DNA from: Paludibacter sp.
GTDB lineage: Bacteria > Bacteroidota > Bacteroidia > Bacteroidales > Paludibacteraceae
DNA length: 64,000 bases
Direction: 5' to 3'
Assembly (NCBI GenBank): GCA_019163375.1
Contig: JAFLKK010000007.1
Span: 655,813 to 719,812 of the forward strand
The notes below the pieces were generated by a model. That model had not been told where the DNA came from. It searched no databases and saw only the letters and a list, made by a program, of their open reading frames with translations. The position numbers and the translations under genes were made by a program. This document shows positions 28,768 to 36,595 of the stretch, piece by piece. The first letter of the stretch is position 1. The number at the start of each line of letters is the position of its first letter.

Positions 28768-29429
28768 TTCCTTCGTATAATTTTGTCACTCGAATTCTGT
28801 ACAATAGTCTGTAAAATTGGACAGATGACTAAAACAACTGAACTATTTATCTTAAAATGGGTTATATGCCGGGAAATTTTAAATTATAATTGCCGGTATC
28901 TGAATAAAAGGTTTGAAATTTGTTATTGGAAACAGATTGAAAAGAATAAACGTCAACCGAACATGATGGTTCTACTATGTTGGGACAAAGATATTTATAC
29001 CTAATTCATGATTCCCGTGAATTTTGATATTAAACCTTTACTTTTTGATATTGGGCAAGAAGAGATGAAGTTATTGCGATATTTCTGATCTTTTTAGTCT
29101 GAATATTGCCTCGATAATGGATGATAGATAAACTTGCTACAGCTATTGAACATCTCAGACCAGAACTTCCGGGCAATGGATAAAGGTGGTGAAGTAAGAA
29201 ACAGGATTACATTTTGAGAAAAAAAGGTTGGCAGAAAACAGCGAATAAGGGCATATCGTTGCAAAAATTGAACAATCAGTGGAATCGCTCCATTTTCTAG
29301 GGTTTAGTGACTTCAGCATGCCCTATCAAGCCTATTATTGGTGTATATATTCAATAAAACTACCTAAAAATATGAAAACATGATGGGATATCAGTTCTAT
29401 TGTGTATATTGTTCAATAAAATAAAAAAT
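28768..29429. other. 660-bp gene-poor stretch upstream of susC
   Basis: I see no convincing gene. A 73-codon frame at 28783-29004 has an implausible composition. Short frames such as one beginning MIPVNFDIKPLLFDIG near 29009 and one containing AKIEQSVESLHFLGF near 29275 are broken by stops, so the stretch could be a decayed gene. A sequence like TGTATATnnTTCAATAAAA occurs twice, near 29341 and 29402. Confidence 0.4.
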
Positions 29430-30044
29430 ATGATTATGGCTTTAAATTTCAAGATGGATGATAATAATATCCAATCAAGTTTTTCAACTATCGCTTCGGA
29501 GATAATGAATAAATGGGTACTTAAGGCCGGCGATAGTTCCTATCGAATCTGCGAACTGGAATTCTATTATAAAAGCAAGTCGCATCAAGATCCATATATA
29601 CACGGACATGATCTACAAAAAGAAATGGGCAAATGGTATTTCCACGGTTCAGGGTTGGATATGACATTCGGAAGTGAGAAATGTCCGGGGAGTATCCTTA
29701 TCCGCGCCATTTATAATTTGGCCGAACCGCACAACTATACCTACGGACCTATTAAAACAGTGACGGAGTTATTCGCTAATCTCCCTGATATTTATAACGG
29801 AGATTTCTCATTGAGATTAGAGGCGGATGATAAAGGATTGATCAAGAAAGAAGATAAACGGATTTTTGATGCTCCACGCGTAGGTTTAAACCCTGACAAA
29901 GATTTAAATGGATCGTTCTGTCTGAAAAAGTATCGCTTCTTTGTAATGCCCAGCGAGCAACATGCAGGAATAGAGAATGCGCTTAGAGGCTCAAAACTTA
30001 GCAATAAAGAGGTAAATGAAATTTTGGGCTATGATATAAAGTGA
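29430..30044 (+). CDS. Uncharacterised protein, about 204 residues
   Basis: I do not recognise a named family with confidence. The best ATGs are at 29430 and 29436; the longer frame starts at a TTG. The protein has no signal peptide or membrane segment. Notable is a conserved-looking core HGHDLQKEMGKWYFHGSGLD followed by MTFGSEKCPGSILIRAIYNL and TYGPIKTVTELFANL. The clustered His, Trp and Asp residues suggest an enzyme or nucleic-acid-binding fold. It stands between gene-poor DNA and a terminator, so it is probably monocistronic. Confidence 0.65.
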   Translation: MIMALNFKMDDNNIQSSFSTIASEIMNKWVLKAGDSSYRICELEFYYKSKSHQDPYIHGHDLQKEMGKWYFHGSGLDMTFGSEKCPGSILIRAIYNLAEPHNYTYGPIKTVTELFANLPDIYNGDFSLRLEADDKGLIKKEDKRIFDAPRVGLNPDKDLNGSFCLKKYRFFVMPSEQHAGIENALRGSKLSNKEVNEILGYDIK

Positions 30045-30095
30045 TGAATGTTGATAAAGGCTTAAAACCATGTTCTATGGAACTAAGCCCCTATA

Positions 30096-30130
30096 AAAGA
30101 GAGTTGAACATCCTTCATCTCTCTTTTTTT
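30096..30130 (+). terminator. Terminator, copy A of a duplicated module
   Basis: AAAGAGAGTTGAA pairs with TTCATCTCTCTTT (one mismatch) across CATCC, followed by four more T residues. A closely similar hairpin occurs at 33722. Confidence 0.8.
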
Positions 30131-30182
30131 ATGCCACAAAGAATTACATTTTAGCATGTTTACAATTTAGTTGTTTAAAGGC

Positions 30183-30213
30183 TTGGTTAAGTTAATTATA
30201 ATGTGTATGTTTG
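30183..30213 (+). promoter_or_regulatory. Promoter, copy A of a duplicated module
   Basis: TTG (30183-30185), 20 bases and TATGTTTG (30206-30213) fit the Bacteroidetes promoter pattern. The surrounding 37 bases, AAAGGCTTGG then AAGTTAATTA and TTTGTGG, recur at 33803. It lies 70 bases before the thioredoxin-like gene. Confidence 0.65.
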
Positions 30214-30283
30214 TGGCGTTAAAAATGAAGTAACTGGCTTATCTGCTTCTGATAACGCAAATTGTAATTTAAAACAAAACAGT

Positions 30284-31480
30284 ATGAAAAAACTTACATT
30301 ATTATTTCTCGTTGTATTCAGTGCCTCGCTTTACGCTCAGGAAACCGGCATCAAGTTCAGTAAGGATAGTTTATTGTCGGATGCATTGGCACAGTCCAAA
30401 AAAGAAGGTAAATTGGTATTTATCGATTGTTACACCACCTGGTGTGGCCCATGTAAACGTCTGGCCAAAGAGATCTTCCCACAAAAAGAAGTTGGTGATT
30501 TCTATAACAGTCACTTTATCAATCTTTCGTTTGATATGGAAAAGGGCGAAGGATTAAAGATTCGTGCAAAATATGCCGTGCAGGCCTATCCTACGCTACT
30601 GTTTTTAAATGCCCAAGGCGAAACGGTACACGTAGGAATTGGTGCTATGGATGCCAATCCGTTTATTGAACTTGGCAAAACGGCACTGGATGATACCCGA
30701 AACGTACTTTCTATATCCACTAAAATGAAGGCCGGGGATAAAAGCATTCAAACATTATTGCTTTATCTGAAAACCAATCATTATGCGGCTGATGCCGATG
30801 CGCTGATAACTGAGTATTTCAAAACAGCTACCGACGAAGATAAACTATCGCAGGATTCATGGCAACTGTTTAAAGAATATATCACAGATATAGACAATGA
30901 TCAGTTCCAATATTTTTTAAAGCATCGTCCGGCTTACGAACAGAAATTCGGGAAAACTGAAGTGGATAATAAGATAATAAACGGATTCAGTTACTCTCAA
31001 CCGAAATACAAAGATAACCCTGCTAAAGAAGCGTCAGTAAAATCAATTGATACGGTACTGTATTCGAAATATATGGTCATTCGCAGTTTTATGTTAGCTT
31101 CTTATGAGCAGCAGACTAACAAAACTGACAAAGCTAAATGGGATGAGTATATTGCCAAAACAAAAGCATTTATACCGTTAGACAACGTACAACCAATGGA
31201 TATAAATAATATATGTTGGAATATCTATGAAAATTACCGCACCTTTAATGACATCGCAACATTGAAACTGGCCAGCGAATGGCAGGAAAAAGCGCATAAA
31301 GCACTACCTGATAATCATCCGATAAATGATACCTACGCGCATATATTATTCGATCTGGGCTTTGTGAAAGAAGCTATTGAACACGAAGCATTAGCCATAA
31401 AAGTAGCCACCGAAGAAAAGAGTGACAAGGATTTGAAGTTTTATAATGATGAAATAGAAAGATTCAAAAAGATAAAATAG
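30284..31480 (+). CDS. Exported thioredoxin-family protein with long C-terminal domain
   Basis: The ATG at 30284 begins a signal peptide (MKKLTLLFLVVFSASLYAQ); the longer frame from 30203 would run through the promoter. A thioredoxin domain (about 28-135) has the active site TTWCGPCK (C54, C57). The remaining 260 residues are helical and TPR-like (about 330-398), ending in a charged tail. It is probably a periplasmic disulfide reductase or oxidoreductase of the kind common in Bacteroidota. Length is 398 residues. Gene order gives no partner. Confidence 0.85.
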   Translation: MKKLTLLFLVVFSASLYAQETGIKFSKDSLLSDALAQSKKEGKLVFIDCYTTWCGPCKRLAKEIFPQKEVGDFYNSHFINLSFDMEKGEGLKIRAKYAVQAYPTLLFLNAQGETVHVGIGAMDANPFIELGKTALDDTRNVLSISTKMKAGDKSIQTLLLYLKTNHYAADADALITEYFKTATDEDKLSQDSWQLFKEYITDIDNDQFQYFLKHRPAYEQKFGKTEVDNKIINGFSYSQPKYKDNPAKEASVKSIDTVLYSKYMVIRSFMLASYEQQTNKTDKAKWDEYIAKTKAFIPLDNVQPMDINNICWNIYENYRTFNDIATLKLASEWQEKAHKALPDNHPINDTYAHILFDLGFVKEAIEHEALAIKVATEEKSDKDLKFYNDEIERFKKIK

Positions 31481-31534
31481 AATGGAGTGTGGTGAGTAAG
31501 TTTTAAATTGTTGTCTTTTTTTCCGTATGCAATA

Positions 31535-31621
31535 ATGAGAAAACAAACCAAAATAGATAGTGAATATAAAAAACTTTTTGAAGAACGAGGTGTTGGTTTA
31601 GGTAAACAAATTATAGAATGA
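31535..31621 (+). CDS. Possible 28-residue peptide or gene remnant
   Basis: A short frame starts MRKQTKIDSEYKKLFEERG and ends LGKQIIE before TGA. Its composition looks like real protein rather than random AT-rich DNA. It may be the start of a lost gene. There is no promoter or terminator evidence. Confidence 0.2.
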   Translation: MRKQTKIDSEYKKLFEERGVGLGKQIIE

Positions 31622-31786
31622 CGTTTTTCAATAATTATGTGAGTAATGCATTTATTATATTTCTATTGTTCTCACAACTTTGTAATGCCGTACAATGAAC
31701 AGATTAGAAAAGAAACACTATATTTGAAGATTCAAATTTGAGTGAGACGGATATATAAGAAATTTTTGGTTCTAAAATTCAACATT

Positions 31787-32635
31787 ATGATTACAGACAA
31801 AGAAACGAACACGATTTATTTTTCCGAAAAGCTAAAAGAGCAATTCCCTGAAGTTGCCACTGAGATATATAGCACACTCGATCAATTGGGCACTGCTTGT
31901 CGGTTTTTACCATGTACAAAGGATATATGGGCAAGAGATTATATGCCTATACAGGTAAATGAACATAAATTTATTCAATATACCTTTCGCCCGGATTACC
32001 TCCAACAGTTTGAAGATATAAAATCTGATCCTGAAAGTATTTGTAATGATATAAAATTGAAAACGGTGAAATCGGACATTGTTCTCGATGGGGGCAATGT
32101 TATCAAATCGGACAACTGTGTGATCATGACCGATAAAATTATTCTTGAAAATATACAGAAATATAGTAAAGAGCAATTATTAACGCAGCTCAAAGATCTG
32201 TTTGAAGTAGAGAAAATAGTATTAATACCATGGGATAGGGGTGAACGATACGGGCATGCCGACGGAATGGTTCGATTTATTGATAATGAAACGGTTTTGT
32301 TGCAAGGCTATTATAAAACGCGGAAGGAACTTTTCGAAGATGGTTTTCTGAAGTATTTGCTGGGCGCTTTAAAAGATAATCATCTGAAATACGAATTTCT
32401 AAACATTGATTACCCCGAAAAGATAAACGCTAAGTTTGCGTATCTTAATTATTTGCAAACAAAAGATTTCATTCTATTGCCTTCATTGGGGATCGAAAAA
32501 GATGATGAAGATTTGCAGCAAGAAATTGAGAAGTACTTTCCTACATATAAAGGTCGAATTAGAAAAATAAAAATGAACAGCATTATAGCCAGAGGTGGCG
32601 CTTTAAACTGTATATCCTGGACGACAAGAGAATAG
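31787..32635 (+). CDS. Agmatine deiminase / peptidylarginine deiminase-family protein
   Basis: Belongs to the guanidino-modifying enzymes that hydrolyse agmatine or arginine-like substrates to ureido products. From the ATG at 31787 it has 282 residues, shorter than typical agmatine deiminases (about 340-370). Signature parts are DIWARDYMPI (46-55), LDGGN (100-104), RYGHADGMVRF (154-164, H157) and the catalytic cysteine C275 in ARGGALNC. The frame from GTG 31742 is longer but starts without support. No signal peptide. No polyamine gene is adjacent, so the substrate is uncertain. Confidence 0.82.
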   Translation: MITDKETNTIYFSEKLKEQFPEVATEIYSTLDQLGTACRFLPCTKDIWARDYMPIQVNEHKFIQYTFRPDYLQQFEDIKSDPESICNDIKLKTVKSDIVLDGGNVIKSDNCVIMTDKIILENIQKYSKEQLLTQLKDLFEVEKIVLIPWDRGERYGHADGMVRFIDNETVLLQGYYKTRKELFEDGFLKYLLGALKDNHLKYEFLNIDYPEKINAKFAYLNYLQTKDFILLPSLGIEKDDEDLQQEIEKYFPTYKGRIRKIKMNSIIARGGALNCISWTTRE

Positions 32636-32715
32636 AGGGTGTAGCTCATTCTAATCATTAATTCTATACCCATAAGCAAAAAATAAGAAATCACATTATA
32701 TACACAGAGAAAAGA

Positions 32716-33687
32716 ATGAAAGTATTATTTATTGGCGGTACAGGCGTTTTAAGTTCGGCATGTTCGGAACTGGCTATCTCTCGGGGAATGGATCTGTATC
32801 ACCTCAATCGTGGTATAAGTCCAAATATCGCAAAAACCATTATTGCAGACATCAGGGATGTGGAAGCTGCACGAAAAGCAATTGAGGATTATCACTTTGA
32901 TGTGGTAGTCGATTTTATAGCCTTTGAACCTGCTCATATTGAAAATGATATTGAATTATTTAGTGGAAAAACCAATCACTTTATCTTTATAAGTTCGGCA
33001 TCAGCCTACCAAATACCCGAAACACTACCGGTTACCGAAGAGACTCCGCTGGATAATCCGTTTTGGGAGTACTCCCGAAATAAGATTGCTTGTGAGGAGC
33101 TACTCATAGCTGCTTATGCGAAAACCGGCTTCCCATACACCATCGTGAGGCCGTCGCACACTTACGACAAAACAAAAATTCCTACAGTGGGTGGATACAC
33201 CGTCTTGCACCGAATGTTACAGGGCTTGCCGGTAGTGCTGCATGGTGATGGAACCTCTATTTGGACATTAACGCACAACACGGATTTTGCCGTTGGACTG
33301 GTGGGTTTATTTGGAAACCGCAACGCTATAAATGAAGCTTTTCATGTCACTTCCGACGAATGGTTGTCATGGAATCAGATATACGGTATCCTCGCTGCCG
33401 AACTAAACGTAAAGCCTACCATTGTTCATATCCCATCCGATGTGATAGCGTTGTATAACAAAGAAATTGGGGATGGATTATTGGGCGATAAAGCGCACAG
33501 CATGCTGTTTGACAATTCGAAGATTAAAAGCTTTGTTCCCGATTTCAACGCTCAGATAAAGTTTAAAGATGGAGCTAAAGAAATGATAAAATGGTATAAA
33601 GAAAATACCCTAAACGAAGAAGTGGATAAAGATATCAATGATTTTATGGATAAAATCATTGATGATTATACACCGAAAATTCATTGA
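32716..33687 (+). CDS. NAD-dependent epimerase/dehydratase family protein
   Basis: An extended short-chain dehydrogenase of 323 residues. The Rossmann motif FIGGTGVLSS is at 5-14, Ser residues at 93-95 precede the active-site pair Y119 and K123 (YSRNK), and a substrate-binding half (about 160-300) follows. Such enzymes act on nucleotide sugars or related polyols; the glycine pattern GGTGxLS is that of the atypical subfamily. It lies 80 bases after the deiminase-like gene and is followed by a terminator. The substrate cannot be told. Confidence 0.87.
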   Translation: MKVLFIGGTGVLSSACSELAISRGMDLYHLNRGISPNIAKTIIADIRDVEAARKAIEDYHFDVVVDFIAFEPAHIENDIELFSGKTNHFIFISSASAYQIPETLPVTEETPLDNPFWEYSRNKIACEELLIAAYAKTGFPYTIVRPSHTYDKTKIPTVGGYTVLHRMLQGLPVVLHGDGTSIWTLTHNTDFAVGLVGLFGNRNAINEAFHVTSDEWLSWNQIYGILAAELNVKPTIVHIPSDVIALYNKEIGDGLLGDKAHSMLFDNSKIKSFVPDFNAQIKFKDGAKEMIKWYKENTLNEEVDKDINDFMDKIIDDYTPKIH

Positions 33688-33721
33688 GTATTAATCGTTG
33701 ATAAGAACAAAAGTATTTTGC

Positions 33722-33752
33722 AGAGAGTTGAAGATTGTTCAACTCTCTTTTT
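33722..33752 (+). terminator. Terminator, copy B of a duplicated module
   Basis: AGAGAGTTGAA pairs perfectly with TTCAACTCTCT around GATTG and is followed by TTTT. It closely matches the hairpin at 30096. Confidence 0.85.
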
Positions 33753-33802
33753 ACATATTGACATGTTATTTTAATAATGATGCTTATCAGTTGATAAAAG
33801 GC

Positions 33803-33833
33803 TTGGACAAGTTAATTAAGATACGTATATTTG
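33803..33833 (+). promoter_or_regulatory. Promoter, copy B of a duplicated module
   Basis: TTG (33803-33805), 20 bases and TATATTTG (33826-33833). It shares AAAGGCTTGG, AAGTTAATTA and TTTGTGG with copy A at identical spacing, and lies 50 bases before the CPBP protease gene. Confidence 0.7.
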
Positions 33834-33882
33834 TGGTACGAAGTAGAAATTGGAAATACGATTAAGAAAGTATCTTTAAATA

Positions 33883-34560
33883 ATGACAGAGACCTATATC
33901 CATTCTAAGAAACAAATAACGCTGGGCATTGGTCTTATTTTATTTTTGTTTATTGCACCAATCGTTCTGGGCTATCTGGGAATACTCAAAACAAACAGAA
34001 ACATATTTTCGCTGGTGATACACGAATTATATGTTTGGTTTATCTTATTCTTTGTATACATATATGCAACAAAAATTGAAAAAAGGAAGCTATTAATCCT
34101 GTCTGAAATAGATATTTCGGTTAAACAGACCCTAAAAAATATATTTCGATTAATTCTGTCCTTCGTAGGTATCAGCATTACAGTTAATGTTATATTACAT
34201 CTAACCGGTAATAAGAATGACTCCGTCTACATCCAGAAGCTAGTTCCAATCCTTCGACAATATAAAGTAATAATTCCGTTTATTGCTATCACAGCGGGAG
34301 TTGTTGAAGAACTGGTTTTCAGAGCCTATCTATTTCCACGATTTGAAGAGCTATTTAAAAATACCGACATTGCCATCATCTTGTCAGCAGCACTTTTTGG
34401 TATACTTCATATAACCTACGGCACAATAGCGCAGGTAGCCTTCCCATTTCTATTTGGAGTGGTTACAGCATTACATTATAAAAAACACCGGAACATAAAA
34501 ACGCTCATCTATGCCCATTTTCTGTGGGATTTTCTATTACTTTGCAAAACTGTTCTGTAA
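33883..34560 (+). CDS. CPBP family intramembrane glutamic endopeptidase
   Basis: A membrane protein of 225 residues with about six helices. The CAAX/CPBP motifs are present: motif 1 VVEELVFRAYLFP (E142, E143, R147), motif 2 FGILHITYG (H176) and the C-terminal AHFLWDF (H212). The family cleaves peptides within or near the membrane; in bacteria some members confer bacteriocin immunity or act as stress proteases. It has its own promoter and is 46 bases from the next gene. Confidence 0.88.
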   Translation: MTETYIHSKKQITLGIGLILFLFIAPIVLGYLGILKTNRNIFSLVIHELYVWFILFFVYIYATKIEKRKLLILSEIDISVKQTLKNIFRLILSFVGISITVNVILHLTGNKNDSVYIQKLVPILRQYKVIIPFIAITAGVVEELVFRAYLFPRFEELFKNTDIAIILSAALFGILHITYGTIAQVAFPFLFGVVTALHYKKHRNIKTLIYAHFLWDFLLLCKTVL

Positions 34561-34606
34561 ATCTGTTCAGGGCGGCGAAAGCTTTTACTCATAAATATTT
34601 GGCAAT

Positions 34607-35878
34607 ATGAAAAACAATACTCAGATAAAATGTCCCAATTGTGGCACATCGATAGACGTACAAGATATTTTGGCGCATCAACTGGAAGATGAGATTAAAC
34701 AAAAATATCAAACACAACTGGCCGAAGAAAAGAAGAAATACGATTCGGAGCTGGATAGTTTGAATAAAGCCAAGGAGCAATTTGAACAAAAAAAGAAACA
34801 GGAAAACGAGCTTTTTCAGGAGCGATTGGAAAAACAACTGAAAGAAGACAGAAAAGGAATAGAGGAAAAGTTGAAAGTGAAGTTTCAGGAAGAGCAGTTG
34901 GAGCAATTCAATGCCTTGCAAAAAGAGCTGAACGAAAAGTCGGAGCAGGTAAAAGAGTTGAATCGCACCAAAGCTGAAATTGAAAAGCTAAAGCGTGAAA
35001 AATCGGAATTGAAAGAAGTGGCCGAAGCCGAAGCTCAAAAAAATCTGAACGAGACGCTAATAGCAGAAAAAGAAAGAATCAGAAAACAAGAGGAAGATAA
35101 AAACGAGTTGCGCTTCAAAGAGCTCAACAAACAACTGGAAGATCAAAAACGGTTGACCGAAGAAATGAAGCGTAAGCAAGAGCAAGGTTCCATGCAATTG
35201 CAGGGCGAAGTGCAGGAACTGGCCATCGAAGAATGGCTGGCCGCGCAGTTTCCACTCGACTCGATAGAGGAAATAAAAAAAGGGGCACGCGGAGGCGACT
35301 GCCTTCAGGTGGTGAATACCCGAACAGTTCAAAACTGCGGAACTATTTACTACGAAAGCAAGCGCACAAAAGACTTTCAACCCAGCTGGATAGAAAAATT
35401 CAAAGCAGATATCCGCGAAAAAGGTGCGAATATTGGCGTATTGGTAACCGAAGTGATGCCGTCGGAGATGAGTAGAATGGGACTAAAAGATGGTATTTGG
35501 ATTTGCAACTACGATGAGTTCAAAGGACTCTGTTCGGTATTGCGCGAATCCATCATACAAATCAGCATGGCCATCAGTTCTCAGGACAATAAAGGCGACA
35601 AAATGCACATGCTCTACGACTATCTGACCGGTAATACCTTCCGTTTACAGGTAGAAGCTATTGTTGAAGGGTTTACGCAAATGAAGGTGGATCTGGAAAG
35701 CGAAAAACGAGCCATGCAAAGCATCTGGAAGAAACGCGAAAAGCAAATTGAAAAAGTAACCGTTAACACCATCGACATGCACAGCTCTATAAAAGGCATA
35801 GCCGGTAATGCCATTCAATCGGTAAAACTGTTGGAGCTGGCTGAAGCCGAAATTGATGCTGACGAACTGGATTCGTAA
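34607..35878 (+). CDS. DUF2130 domain protein with zinc-ribbon start and long coiled coil
   Basis: A 423-residue cytoplasmic protein. It begins with half a zinc ribbon, CPNCGTSIDV (C9, C12). A long charged coiled coil follows (about 25-205, many KEQFEQKKKQ-like heptads). The C-terminal DUF2130 domain (about 207-400) has EEWLAAQFPLDSIEEIKKG, RGGDCLQ and YYESKRTKDFQPSW; its pattern of E/D plus K residues resembles PD-(D/E)XK nucleases. The biological role of the family is not established; a DNA-related role is inference. It follows the CPBP gene by 46 bases, so co-transcription is possible. Confidence 0.87.
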   Translation: MKNNTQIKCPNCGTSIDVQDILAHQLEDEIKQKYQTQLAEEKKKYDSELDSLNKAKEQFEQKKKQENELFQERLEKQLKEDRKGIEEKLKVKFQEEQLEQFNALQKELNEKSEQVKELNRTKAEIEKLKREKSELKEVAEAEAQKNLNETLIAEKERIRKQEEDKNELRFKELNKQLEDQKRLTEEMKRKQEQGSMQLQGEVQELAIEEWLAAQFPLDSIEEIKKGARGGDCLQVVNTRTVQNCGTIYYESKRTKDFQPSWIEKFKADIREKGANIGVLVTEVMPSEMSRMGLKDGIWICNYDEFKGLCSVLRESIIQISMAISSQDNKGDKMHMLYDYLTGNTFRLQVEAIVEGFTQMKVDLESEKRAMQSIWKKREKQIEKVTVNTIDMHSSIKGIAGNAIQSVKLLELAEAEIDADELDS

Positions 35879-35943
35879 AAGATAAGAAATATAATTACTT
35901 CCTCATAATCAGTGGTTTTTGAACAAAGTTGGAAATAAAGGGT

Positions 35944-35951
35944 TACATTTG
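35944..35951 (+). promoter_or_regulatory. -7-like box TACATTTG
   Basis: TACATTTG fits TAnnTTTG, 26 bases before the ATG of the thioredoxin-like gene at 35978. Confidence 0.5.
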
Positions 35952-35977
35952 TAAAACTCATTCAAATAACCCCAACC

Positions 35978-36544
35978 ATGAAAAAGCAAATCGTACTATT
36001 TGTTGTCCTTTTCTGCGGTATCTACTCAGGTAAAGCACTTTCGCAACCGGCTGTCGGACAAACAGCGCCAACACTTCCCAACTTGAAAATTATTGACAAT
36101 AACTTCCCGAACAGGGAAAATAAATACCTGTATCTGGATTTTTGGACAACATCTTGTGCCCCGGAAGTTCGGTCGTTGGATCACCTCAACTCTTTGGCAC
36201 TACGATTCAAACCAAGAGTCGTATTTCTTGCTGTTACCGACGAGAATGAACAACAAGTCAGGTCACTGCTGCAAACCAAACAATGGAATTATTTATACGT
36301 TGGATTGGACGAAGATCAAATCTACCATAAGAAATTCTCGGTGGAAGAACCTCCGGTTTTTTATCTCATCTCCCCCGAGAATGTAATTCTTGCCAGTGGT
36401 AATTCTGCAGAACTGATGGATTACAAACTTGATTCTATCATCAACAAAAATGACTCGCTAAGGCTAAATATACCGTCAAAATATGTTGCTCCAAGTGGTA
36501 AATATAAAATGATCGTACGCCCTTCTGCTAAGAATAAGAAATAA
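35978..36544 (+). CDS. Exported thioredoxin-like protein lacking the second active-site cysteine
   Basis: A 188-residue protein with signal peptide MKKQIVLFVVLFCGIYSGKA. The thioredoxin/TlpA-like fold is indicated by YLYLDFWTTSCAPEVRSLD, VVFLAVTDE and PPVFYLISPENVILASG. The active site reads CAPE (C60 to E63), so the resolving cysteine of CxxC is missing. It therefore cannot work as an ordinary dithiol oxidoreductase; it may act by a single Cys or only bind. It has a promoter-like box just upstream. Confidence 0.75.
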   Translation: MKKQIVLFVVLFCGIYSGKALSQPAVGQTAPTLPNLKIIDNNFPNRENKYLYLDFWTTSCAPEVRSLDHLNSLALRFKPRVVFLAVTDENEQQVRSLLQTKQWNYLYVGLDEDQIYHKKFSVEEPPVFYLISPENVILASGNSAELMDYKLDSIINKNDSLRLNIPSKYVAPSGKYKMIVRPSAKNKK

Positions 36545-36549
36545 TCAAT

Positions 36550-36557
36550 TACTTTTG
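36550..36557 (+). promoter_or_regulatory. -7-like box TACTTTTG
   Basis: TACTTTTG fits TAnnTTTG, 38 bases before the aldose epimerase-like gene and directly after the preceding stop. Confidence 0.45.
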
Positions 36558-36595
36558 TAGAACTGACTTAGAATAAATAAATTAAATATAGAACA

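Noticed and set aside
28783-29004. 73-codon plus-strand frame upstream of susC
   Set aside because: The translation is rich in Cys, Trp, Lys and Asn with no motif, and it lies next to the susC promoter. It looks like chance in AT-rich DNA.
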